Below, one piece after another: positions 34,380-44,465 of a DNA stretch of 64,000 nt. The DNA lies in assembly GCF_018446385.1 (NCBI RefSeq), contig NC_056004.1, positions 27,038,492-27,102,491 of the forward strand, read 5' to 3'. The notes under the pieces were generated by a model, which was given only the letters and a program-made list of their open reading frames with translations, was not told where the DNA came from and did not search any database. This DNA comes from Zingiber officinale (taxonomy: Eukaryota > Streptophyta > Magnoliopsida > Zingiberales > Zingiberaceae). Every line of letters begins with the position of its first letter. Positions within the stretch are counted from its first letter, which is position 1. The position numbers and the translations under genes were made by a program.

Positions 34380-35006
34380 TCACCAGAATAGTGACCAGGT
34401 AAGGCTGCAACTTTCCCAGTCGAATGAAGGTTGTTCTTTGGCTTCATTATCGGATCTAGTAGAAAGTTTTGAGGGACTTTGTCTACCTTTGCTATTCCTG
34501 GTTACTTGCTCTCCATGGGAATTGTACAGAAAATAGATCGACTCGAATAGTTCTTTAGATGAGCCAGCCTTCAAACTAGAACTCCTGCTCATCCTATTTG
34601 CTTCAGTGCTAGATGGATAAACTGTCGACTTCTTCCCTGCTGAAGCAATTGCTTTGGCTTCAAATTTTCTTAGTTTCTGGGTAGTACAAGACTCAAGTTT
34701 CTCACAAGAAGCACTAGGAATGCCCCCATTTCCTTAAACTGGTTTATCAGTTGGTGCCACACCTACTGATGGAACATTGCACGACACATCGGGTTCATGA
34801 TTCACAATGGCTAGAGGAAGCGGGCATGAGTGAGGAACCTCAGAAAATCTATAAATTATCTCAAAATCCTCAACCAGATTACCTGAATGGTTTTTGCTGT
34901 TTAACTCGTTTTGCCGGCAGTCAATGGTTATTGTAGATCTAGAACAAGGCTGTTTACCATCTGCACTATGTTGAAGGATTGTTCCATGCACAAAGATAAT
35001 GATCAA
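34380..35006 (-). pseudogene. Unidentified gene-like fragment with internal stop, MULE copy 1
   Basis: On the minus strand one frame runs from about 35,006 to 34,380 with a single stop near 34,735. It encodes a serine/lysine-rich protein segment including KLRKFEAKAIASAGKKS and NRMSRSSSLKAGSSKELF. Codon-like composition and conservation between the two copies suggest a captured host exon or a second element gene. I do not recognise it. Confidence 0.35.
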
Positions 35007-35589
35007 CCATCAGAGTAGATATTAAAATAACTCACATTCAATCTGAACACCTCATGAATACTTATTCCATTTATAGAGTTAAATTTGTCATTTTCTAGAA
35101 AGTCAAAAGATGAAGTTGTCAATCTTCAGAAACTAACAAGATTTTTCAAACAAATAGTAGACACATCTCCATTGCCAAAAGAGGAAGCTTTAAATGTTAA
35201 ATATATAGTTCAATCTCAGCGTTGTCTTCCATTTTCGATGTGGATCTATAGTAACAAGCATGAGGACCAGTTGGGCAAAAGCCAAATGACTCATAAAGCA
35301 TTTGGAACCTGTCAAGAAAGAAAATCATATCAATAAATTAACTAGCATTTCAAGTGCACATATAAATAAACATAGACACATACGAGATCGTTGATGTCTA
35401 AGGGGAGGAGGCCGCAGGAGGTAGTCCAGCAAACTGCACAAATGGGAATTGCACCTATAACAGTAAACAACTGTAAACTATTAAACAAATAAGCTAAAAG
35501 ACTAAATAGAAAAGGAACATGCATGTTCTTTGAACAACAAAGGCAAAGAAAGTTTGAATAACAATAATGCTTGGAGCCAACCTGCAAAA

Positions 35590-36000
35590 TCTCAAGAAAA
35601 AATCAATCAGATCTGCAATGACAAGAACAATGTAACAGCTGGATGAGAGATGTCAAAACTTTCTACCAATAATGCTGGAGGAAGCTGGAATATGGATAAT
35701 GCTAAAAAGGATAGTGTATGTTCTTGGGACAATAAAGAGAAAGGAAATAGTGACAATGATTGTTTGATTCAAGTTGCAAAACCTCAAAGGAAATGAAAGG
35801 GAAGTGGTGGTTTACAGAATAACTATGGGAAGAATTTTAACCAACAAAGAGATATTGATGGGACTACTCAAAGTAATTGGGGAAGAGGAAGAGGTCGAGA
35901 TGGCTCAAAGGGAAGTGGTGGTTTTAATGAAGTTGATAATGAGCAAACAGATGTTGGATTCATTAAATATCAAAGCTATCAAAACAAGCTTACCAACATA
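35590..36000 (+). pseudogene. WG/GW-rich fragment inside MULE copy 1, antisense to a transposase intron
   Basis: In one plus-strand frame the sequence reads as a Trp/Gly/Ser/Asn/Lys-rich chain with spaced tryptophans (GGSWNMDN, CSWDNKEK, SNWGRGRGRDG) ending in an RG-rich stretch. Such spacing is characteristic of Argonaute-binding (AGO hook) regions like the C-terminus of SPT5L/KTF1 or NRPE1; that match is inference. Copy 1 has a stop replacing Trp in the AGW motif (near 35,645) plus a TGA near 35,795. No start codon is in frame nearby, so it is a fragment and not a complete gene. Confidence 0.4.
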
Positions 36001-36285
36001 ACCAATAAAACCTCATCAACTTCTGATCAAAATAAATCATAGCTTTTTATTCAAAAGAGACAGTGTTTCTATAACTAAAATCCAACAATCAATAAGTAGT
36101 ATCTATTATAAATTTCAATCAGAATTAAAGAAATTTGTGATAACTAAGATGTATATATACCTGAGAAAGTTGTGATGCCAATAATGGTGGAAATTGAGTC
36201 TCAGTCATATTGAAACTACCAACAGAGCTACCAATTGTTGGCACAGAGTTTATAGGCTAAAACAAAAAATTAAAATACAATCTTA

Positions 36286-37650
36286 GGGGGGTGTATTCAA
36301 TGTTGGACTTTTAATTACTTTGAATGACTTTTATGGATTTTAAAAGTCTATATGTATTCAATCTAGACTTTTATAAACTCTATAGAAATCTAATGGTATC
36401 CAAATTGGATTTTTATAGAGTTTTAAAAAGTCATGTGGTATTCAAACACGACTTTTTAAAACTCCATGAAAATCTTTTGGTATCCAAAATTTTAATAGAT
36501 TTTCATGAATTCTTTTAGAATTCCTTGGATATAAATTTTAACCAATGAGAGCTCTCCAAAATACTTGGTACAAGTTTAAATATAAAATAAAAAGTTTTCT
36601 CCTCACCCTTGAGATTTCTATAGACTTCAAATCATTTTAATTTTTTTACGAATAAGTCCTTTCTCTTTCCGCTCCTCGATTTTGATTATTTCTTTGAGCC
36701 CCGTCCAGAGCCTACCAATACAATAGTATACAGTCCAACTTGACGCATATTCAACAAAGAATCTTCACCACCTTGATCAAATTTAACACTGTTCTCGATG
36801 TTATTCCTTTGCTACCTTGATCACATCGACGGTCTACCATAGAGATTACTTTAGGGGTGTGTTACCCTCTGTTACAAAACTAACCATACATATTTTTTTT
36901 TAACTTTATTATTATTATTATTTTGAATTTTATGCTTTGCTCTATTTTTTTTGTTTTTAAAGTTTACGTTTTTTTTTATTTATGTTTTTTTTGTAGTTTA
37001 TGTTTTTTTTTTTAAGTTTTGACTTTACGTTTTTTTAGTAAGTTTTTTTTAAAGTTTATGTTTTTTTCTTTACATTTTTTTTTTAAATTTACGATTTTTT
37101 TAGTTTATGTTTTTTTTTATTAGTTTACCGTTTTTTAATTTTTCTTTAATTTTTTTTAAAGTTTACAGTCTTTTTTAAAATAAAATTTTTAATATAAAAA
37201 ATTTGGTTTGTGCCGAATTGCATAATTTTCTTCGCAAGGAGTGTCGTTCTGATGAATTTCTAGTTGAACCAGATAATGAAGTTTCATCATCCTTATCAGA
37301 ACAAGTTCATAGTGTCGATTGCTTTGATCAATTATTTGATACTCAAGAACAACAACGAGCAAATGTCAATGCATGGAGAGATACAATAGCGGATCGAATG
37401 TGGAGTGATGTTTATCATATTGGCAATAACGAAACGAATTTTTCTTTCTCATAAATCCACAAGTTTCCATGAAAAAGTTTATAAAGGTCTGTAAAAGTCT
37501 TGCAAAAAAGTCTATAGAACTCCATAGAATTCTTTTCACAACTACGCGAGATTCCATACAAGTTAATAAAAATCAATCAACTCCACAAAAGTCTATCATT
37601 AAAAAAAAGTCAATGAAAGTCATTCAATCTCTTGATTGAATACACCCCCC
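36286..37650 (+). mobile_element. PIF/Harbinger element inserted in MULE copy 1
   Basis: Perfect 16-bp terminal inverted repeats GGGGGGTGTATTCAAT and TTA duplications at 36,283-36,285 and 37,651-37,653. The corresponding place in copy 2 (45,350-45,352) has a single TTA, which proves the insertion. The interior is AT-rich with long T-runs (36,895-37,200), repeated TTTTATAGA-like words near the ends, and a transposase tail (next entry). It is non-autonomous. Confidence 0.92.
37203..37454 (+). pseudogene. C-terminal fragment of a PIF/Harbinger transposase
   Basis: The frame contains CAELHNFLRKECRSDEF followed by an acidic linker and QQRANVNAWRDTIADRMWSD. This is the end of the Harbinger DDE nuclease (cd/DDE_Tnp_4 type), where A-LHNFxRKE and W-R-xxIAxxMW are conserved. 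The catalytic DDE core is missing, so it encodes no active enzyme. There is no ATG at its head; it begins inside the deletion scar. Confidence 0.75.
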
Positions 37651-40261
37651 TTAGATAGTTAAAACATAAATTATCTTATATTAACATAAATAAAACAAAT
37701 ACCAACTTGATGAATGATCCGGTCACATTGTACGCTGGCCACGCTGGAAATACTTTGATCTACACCCTGTGTTATAAAAAAATAGAATGATTTAAGTTAT
37801 TCGAATTTAACAACAAATAATACCAAATAAACAAAATTTGTGAAGTTATGGAATAGAAACCATTACAATTGTTGAAACTTGGTTTGTTTTCCTCGCTGCT
37901 TTTCTTTTCCTTGAAATCTTCTCTAACCCACCTTCAACCTCTTACCTGACACCATTTTTTTCTTCATTCTAATCCCTTTCACTCCAGTAGAGTTCCCTTC
38001 ACCATAATCAAATTCCCAGGATGCTTGGCTCATATTTGATTGTTGGACATTTGATTCATTACCTTGTAACTTATCATCCACTATCTTACACAAGCTCAAC
38101 ATAACATCTTTAACAAACATGTAAGTGTCATCCCTTTTTGTTGCCTTGGTAACCAATTAAACATTCAACCCACACAACTCTTTGTAACGCATGTTTTGAA
38201 GTACTTTTGGATCCAAACTAGCATTGTTGGCCATTGAATCATTAACTCCAAAATATCCAATTTTTGCTTTTCTTGTCCACCTTTTCAATACATAATCACT
38301 TGGGATCTTTATGATTTTTTTCACGTAAATATTTTCAGAATATGAGAATACAAAATTTCAGCAAATTCATATTTTCTACAGCTACACTCAATTTTTTCAC
38401 ACTTCTTATCAAGTGTAACTATATGATGATTTTTCTTTTTGTGAGGAGTAACTTTATATGTTGTAAATGTATCAACATCCTGACAAATTTCTAGATTAGA
38501 ATCATGAGATAAGCACTACTCTTGTTGAAAACACTTGTATACCTCAGGAGTATAAATTTCACTAGCATGCTTTAAAATCTCAATTGGAAACATTAAATAG
38601 GGAACAATTATATTTGATTTGAAATCAGCTTTTAATTCCTCATATCGACGATCATTAAGAAGTCTTTGGAAGTTACTGAAGAAGTCTAAAAACTTGTGTT
38701 TATAAGTGACATACTTTTTCACAATACTATTCATGCTCTCACTTCTTTGGGTTGTAGTCATATCCTCACAAAACATTTGTCGTCCATATACTAAAGCCCA
38801 TTTTTCCTTGATGTTGTACATGCGCCTCAACCAATCATTGTCTTCAAGTGCATACTTGGCTAATATCATGTTCCATGCTGAAATAAAATCTTCCTCTTTA
38901 TCAAAATCATATATACATGAGGCAAAATCTTTAGCAAAGTCTCTAAACATAGAAAAAAGTCCGTTCAAATGTATGACATCATTTTGATAAATATGCCAAA
39001 TGCACAAACGATGATGTGTTTCAGGCCATCTGGAAGTTAACGCCTTTGCCATTGCTGCTGCATCTTGATCTGTAAAAATAGTAGTTGGCTTTTTCTCACC
39101 CATAGATCTAGTAAATGTATCAAATAACTACTCAAAAGTCAAATTGGTTTCATCATATAATAAAGCGGCACCAAAAAAGTATGAATTGTTTATGATGATT
39201 AACACCTACAAACAATGCAATTGGCCGACCTTCATTGTTCTTTCTGTAGGTTGTCAAAACAAACATCTCCAAAATTAGCATAATCAGCTCTCATCTTAGC
39301 ATCAGACCAAAAAATATTAGTAATCAAATCATCTTCATCAACTTGGATAGCATAAAAAAAATTAAGATCATTGAACTGCATTTTCTGTAGATATTCCAAT
39401 ACACCCCCTGTATCCCCAACTCTCATATTTATTGTTCTTTTGGATCACAAGTAGTTTTTATAATCCTCAGGAATAAATCTTAAATTCTCCCTCCCACCTA
39501 CTTGCCTCACCATAAGATCATAAGATGCTTTTGGGGGGATTCCCACATCACCTGCCATCTCAATCTGTATCGCTGCAGAAGAAGATATATTCCTATGACT
39601 TCTATAGAGGTGCGTTTTGTTTGGACTTGAGAGATAATGATTATGCTCTTTAACAAACTGCACCATAGTAAACTTGTTTTTTTCCGATTACAAATCTTCA
39701 TTTTAGCCTCACAACTAAACTTTGTTTCATCACGACTTGCTTTGACATAAAGATCTCGTTTGTCTTTTTCTCTTTTACCTTGGGCACAACAATAAAAAAT
39801 CCTATCAAGTAATTTATCCGATTCATCCTTGTGGATTCTATCTCTCCTTACACCAAATCAAACCTTTTTAGCATATGCCAAATAAAATTGATATGCATCT
39901 TCTTCTATCTCAAATTCCAATCCCATTTGTGGTATATCCAAATCTGTTTCAATGTTCAAGCCTACATAATCAAACAAACAAAGCAAGATGGCTAAAAAGG
40001 AAAATTTGATATACTGAATCTCAATACATTCCCAATATGATTCTTATTACTTTCGTCAATGACATCAAAGTCACCATCTAGAATATCTTCATTTCCTTCA
40101 AAATTCAAATGACGACAACTTGTAGATTCACCCTCCATAATAATTACTTTGATCCTATAATAAAATTATATTTAGGGTAAAAAAAAAATAGTCATAAAAG
40201 AAGCATCTAAAAACAACATCAAAGAAATAATTAAGCTTATTTAACATCAAAGAAGCATCTA

Positions 40262-41187
40262 ATTCAACATCAAGTTCCAATTTATTCTTATAACTTCAAC
40301 ATCAACATCAAAGAAATAAGCTTATTTATAACTTCAAAGTTCCAATATGTTATTATGCCTAAGCAATTATTATAACTTCAAAGTCCAATCTGTTCCACTC
40401 TGAAATAAGCTCTGAAACACGTAGTTAAGTACATTAGATGAAAAAGAAAGCTAAAAGTGCTCACATCGACAGATGAACCAACAGTGTGCTTGCATGCTGG
40501 GCAATTAAAATGAACAAATTCAACATTAAAATGAACTAAAATTGTAACTATGTTCTATTTTCTGCAAGAATTTCTAATTTGTTCAAATTATAATAATCTG
40601 CCTTTTGGTTTCTGCGTTAAGATTGGTGATTTGCCTTTTGGTTGGGGAAATTGTAAATCTGGAACTCAAACTATTAAATAGGGAGGAATTAAAGGAAAGC
40701 TCAAAGTTGTTCACACCAACAGTTGAACTCACGCAGAAACGACGACAGAGCTTAGGCCGTCGCCGGTCGCGGGCAGGGCTGGTCGTCGTCGCCGTCGGAT
40801 CGCGGTGGGTCTCTGCGTGAGTCGGGACGCTAGAGGCCGTCGAGGAGGGGGTTAGGGCTCTGAAATTTGTGGGCGAGTTGGACGATGGCGTCGACGGACA
40901 GCGGAGGTGGAAGATGGAGAGAGGTTAGGGCTTGGGCGAGGTGGAAGATGGCGCTGGCGTACAGTGGAGGTGGAAGATGGCAAGAGGTTAGTGATTGGGC
41001 GAGGTGGAAGATGGCACCGACGGATCACGGAGGTGGAAGATGGCGAGAGGTTAGGGCTTCGCGTTTGGGTGCGTTTTTGCGTGAGTTGTGTTTCCACGTG
41101 CACGCGCAATCCACGTGATAGCCTTTTAAATGGAGTTTTGTGGTCCAGGGATGGTCCAGGGGAAACTGGTCCAGAGAATCCGAATTG
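40262..41187 (-). repeat. Right terminal inverted repeat of MULE copy 1
   Basis: Inverted complement of 32,126-33,100 with roughly 85-90% identity by eye. It has lost some of the 19-bp units. Together with the left repeat of copy 2 it forms a giant inverted repeat centred near 41,190. Confidence 0.8.
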
Positions 41188-41192
41188 GTGCC

Positions 41193-42167
41193 CAGTTTGG
41201 ATCCTCTGGACCAGTTTTCCCTGGACCATCCCTGGACCACAAAACTCCATTTAAAAGACTATCACGTGCATTGCGCGTGCACGTGGAAACACAACTCACG
41301 CAGCAACGCGCCCAAACACGAAGCCCTAACCTCTCGCCATCTTCCACCTCCGCGATCCGCCGGCGCCATCTTCCACCTCGCCCAATCACTAACTTCTCGC
41401 CATCTTCCACCTCCGCTGTCCGTCGGCACCATCTTCCACCTCGCCCAAGGCCTAACCTCTTGCCATCGTCCACCTCCGCTATCCGCCGCCGCCATCGTCC
41501 AACTCGCCCACAAATTTCATAGCCCTAACCCCTCCCCGACGGCCTCTAGCGTCCCCGACGGCCTCCAGTGTCCCCGACGGCCTCCAGCGTCCCCGACTCA
41601 CGCAGAGACCCACCGCGATCCGGCGACGACGACCAGCCCTACCCACGACCGACGACAGCCCAAGCTTTGTCGTCGTTTCTGCGTGAGGTCAACTGTTGGT
41701 GTGAACAACTTTGAGCTTTCCTTTAATTCTTCCTTATTTAATAGTTTGAATTCCAGATTTACAATTTCCCCAAACCAAAAGGCAGATCACCAATCTCAAC
41801 GCAGAAACCAAAAGGCAGATTATTATAACTTGAACAAATTGAAAATTCTTGTAGAAAATAGAATATAGTTACAATTTTAGTTCATTTTAATGTTGAATTT
41901 GCTCATTTGATGTTGAATTTGTTCATTTTAATTCCCCAGCATGTAAGCACACTGTTGGTTCATCTGTCGATGTGAGCAACTTTTAGCTTTCTTTTTCATC
42001 TAATGTACTTAACTACGTGTTTCAGAGCTTATTTCAAAGTGGAACAGATTGAACTTTGAAGTTATAATAATTGCTTAGGCATAATAACATATTGGAACTT
42101 TGAAGTTATAAATAAGCTTATTTCTTTGATGTTGATGTTGAAGTTATAAGAACAGATTGAAACTTGA
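41193..42167 (+). repeat. Left terminal inverted repeat of MULE copy 2
   Basis: Nearly identical to 32,126-33,100 (a handful of substitutions seen) and inverted relative to about 47,950-48,881. Contains the same 63-bp and 19-bp tandem units. Confidence 0.8.
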
Positions 42168-42455
42168 TGATTGGAAATAATTTGAATTCAGAGTGCACCA
42201 CTAGTTCAAGGCATAATATTGTTGAAGACATTAGACATAATAACTTTGAATTATGCATTGAACTAGTATTGCACTCTGAATTCAAATTCAACATCAAGTA
42301 CCAATCTGTACTCAACATCGAGTTACTTATGACATCAACTTTAAATTATAACTTTGAGCTTATTTTTTAAAAAAATTTATTTAGCATACAATCTATGAAC
42401 ATTAAAAAATATTTGGACTTAAGTAATTCTTATTTGCTTAATAGGTTGGTATTTC

Positions 42456-42593
42456 ATGGCATCATCAAGTTACAATTCCATCGACAATACAAAATTTGAA
42501 CATATACCATGCAGGGACTGCAGACGAAGAACATTGGTATGTGTTTCTAGATCGAGCAAAAATCCCGGAAGGAGGTATTATCGATGTGGGTAG
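42456..42593 (+). CDS. Small GRF-type zinc-finger ORF in MULE copy 2 (45 aa)
   Basis: Same 45-codon frame as at 33,389, with the CRDC...C...NPGRRYYRC finger intact and TAG following. No substitution was seen between the two copies. Function within the element is unknown; binding of single-stranded nucleic acid is the family expectation. Confidence 0.65.
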   Translation: MASSSYNSIDNTKFEHIPCRDCRRRTLVCVSRSSKNPGRRYYRCG

Positions 42594-43054
42594 CATGGCT
42601 GGCAAAAGTGGGTGGTAGCCGATACTTTATCTGATTAAGACAACAATGAAATATGTCGTGGAAGGTTAGGAAGAATAGAGTCAAAGTTAGGAAGTGAACC
42701 CATTTCTTCTCGTGGACATAATCTAGGAAATTCAAATATACCATCAGTGGTTTGGATATTAGTTATAGTGAATCTGACACTTTTGGTTGTTTACCTTATT
42801 ACTTTGTTGGTTCGGTCTTGTTAATTAGTGTTGAGTAATATTGTTGTTGTAATATGACGGATTAACTGTTTGTAAGAACGAGCTGAAGGCTAATTGGTTT
42901 ATTAGTTCAGGTGGTTAATTAGTGTTGACTAATGTTGGTATTGTAATGTCATAGGATATTTAGTTTTTTTTGTTAAATGGATGTTGTGGAACATGTTATA
43001 TAATGGTTTGAAAATTTTGTAATGATTTATTCTATGTTGTTCTTCTTTCAGGAT

Positions 43055-44074
43055 TTAGTTCTCATCTCTGTAATGTTCATCAAGGGTTGATTGGTTCGCT
43101 TGTGTTGCAATGGTTGCTTTCTCAATCACAGCTCGAGAGTCAACAGACTTGGAAGCATCAAGCAGGACAAACTCTCTTATAGAATCAAAACTATCGTACA
43201 GCAAGCTCTTCACCTCACCAAGTGCAACATTCAACTGACCGAAAACATTTGAGATCAACTGATGCTGCTTGCACTTGTTTCTAGAGTTGTGCCAAAATGT
43301 GTTTTTCTTCTTGGATCCATCTATGGAGAATATAGTGAACATGCACTCCAGATTGTCGATGTTGGAGGTACTAGTTGTTGATGTTGGAGGTACTAGTTGT
43401 GTTCAATGGCTTGTTTACTCTTGGGAGTGATTTATCAATTTGTAGTTCACCAGAATAGTGACCAGGTAAGGCTGCAACTTTCCCAGTCGAATGAAGGTTG
43501 TTCTTTGGCTTCATTATCGGATCTAGTAGAAAGTTTTGAGGGACTTTGTCTACCTTTGCTATTCCTGGTTACTTGCTCTCCATGGGAATTGTACAGAAAA
43601 TAGATCGACTCGAATAGTTCTTTAGATGAGTCAGCCTTCAAACTAGAACTCCTGCTCATCCTATTTGCTTCAGTGCTAGATGGATAAACTGTTGACTTCT
43701 TCCCTGCTGAAGCAATTGCTTTGGCTTCAAATTGTCTTAGTTTCTGGGTAGTACAAGACTCAAGTTTCTCACAAGAAGCACTAGGAATGCCCCCATTTCC
43801 TTAAACTGGTTTATCAGTTGGTGCCACACCTACTGATGGAACATTACACGACACATCGGGTTCATCATTCACAATGGCTAGAGGAAGCGGGCATGAGTGA
43901 TGAACCTCAGAAAATCTATAAATGATCTCAAAAATCCTCAACCAGATTACCTGAATGGTTTTTGCTGTTTAACTCGTTTTGCCGGCAGTCAATGGTTATT
44001 GTAGATCTAGAATAAGGCTGTTTACCATCTGCACTATGTTGAAGGATTGTTCCATGCACAAAGATAATGATCAA
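43055..44074 (-). pseudogene. Unidentified gene-like fragments of MULE copy 2
   Basis: Counterparts of 33,988-35,006 in copy 1: the 95-codon frame at 43,055-43,342 and the serine/lysine-rich frame at 43,447-43,804. The further upstream part carries an extra base near 43,931, so it is frameshifted relative to copy 1. Family not recognised. Confidence 0.3.
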
Positions 44075-44465
44075 CCATCAGAGTAGACATTAAAATAACT
44101 CACATTCAATCTGAACACCTCATGAATACTTATTCCATTTATAGAGTTAAATTTGTCATTTTCTAGAAAGTCAAAAGATGAAGTTGTCAATCTTCAGAAA
44201 CTAACAAGATTTTTCAAACAAATAGTAGACACATCTCCATTGCCAAAAGAGGAAGCTTTAAATGTTAAATATATAGTTCAATCTCAGCGTTGTCTTCCAT
44301 TTTCGATGTGGATCTATAGTAACAAGCATGAGGACCAGTTGGGCAAAAGCCAAATGACTCATAAAGCATTTGGAACCTGTCAAGAAAGAAAATCATATCA
44401 ATAAATTAACTAGCATTTCAAGTGCACATATAAATAAACATAGACACATACGTGATCGTTGATGT

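Larger units (their letters stand above)
35398..40138 (-). pseudogene. FAR1/FHY3-related MULE transposase gene, copy 1 (broken)
   Basis: Minus-strand gene starting MEGESTSCRHLNFEG (ATG 40,138), with a short intron after about residue 29. An N-terminal FAR1-type DNA-binding domain follows (LEFEIEEDAYQFYLAYAKKV...). The MULE transposase core comes next (TIFTDQDAAAMAKAL, LCIWHIYQND, TTTQRSESMNS) and then a SWIM-type region (ECSCRKYEF...LYSH). Short 3' exons end QFAGLPPAASSP at 35,398; one sits at 36,170-36,255 and one near 37,715-37,770. Lesions: an in-frame TGA after AKKV, a -1 frameshift at the A-run near 39,682, a 2-bp deletion after CFD near 39,255, and SWIM Cys changed to Tyr. The frameshift and deletion are shared with copy 2, so the common ancestor was already dead. 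The Harbinger element sits in an intron between the 3' exons. Confidence 0.8.
32126..41187. mobile_element. Long-TIR Mutator-like element (MULE), copy 1, carrying a Harbinger insertion
   Basis: The element is bounded by CAGTTTGGATCCTCTGGACC at the left and the complement of CAATTCGGATTCTCTGGACC at the right. Terminal inverted repeats are about 0.95 kb. It encodes a broken FAR1/MULE transposase (minus strand), a GRF zinc-finger ORF (plus strand) and gene-like fragments. Without the 1,365-bp Harbinger element and one TTA it is about 7.7 kb, the same length as copy 2 at 41,193. Copy 2 is offset by 9,067 bp through the left half. No 9-bp target duplication is evident. The two copies differ at roughly 0.5% of sites in the left half and more in the right half (estimated by eye). 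Confidence 0.85.

Noticed and set aside
38706-38987. 93-codon plus-strand frame (and 46,404-46,685)
   Set aside because: Antisense shadow of the MULE transposase core.
32117-41192. GTGCT at the left flank and GTGCC at the junction as part of a 9-bp MULE target duplication
   Set aside because: Only four of five bases agree and the remaining four of the nine do not, so chance is as likely.
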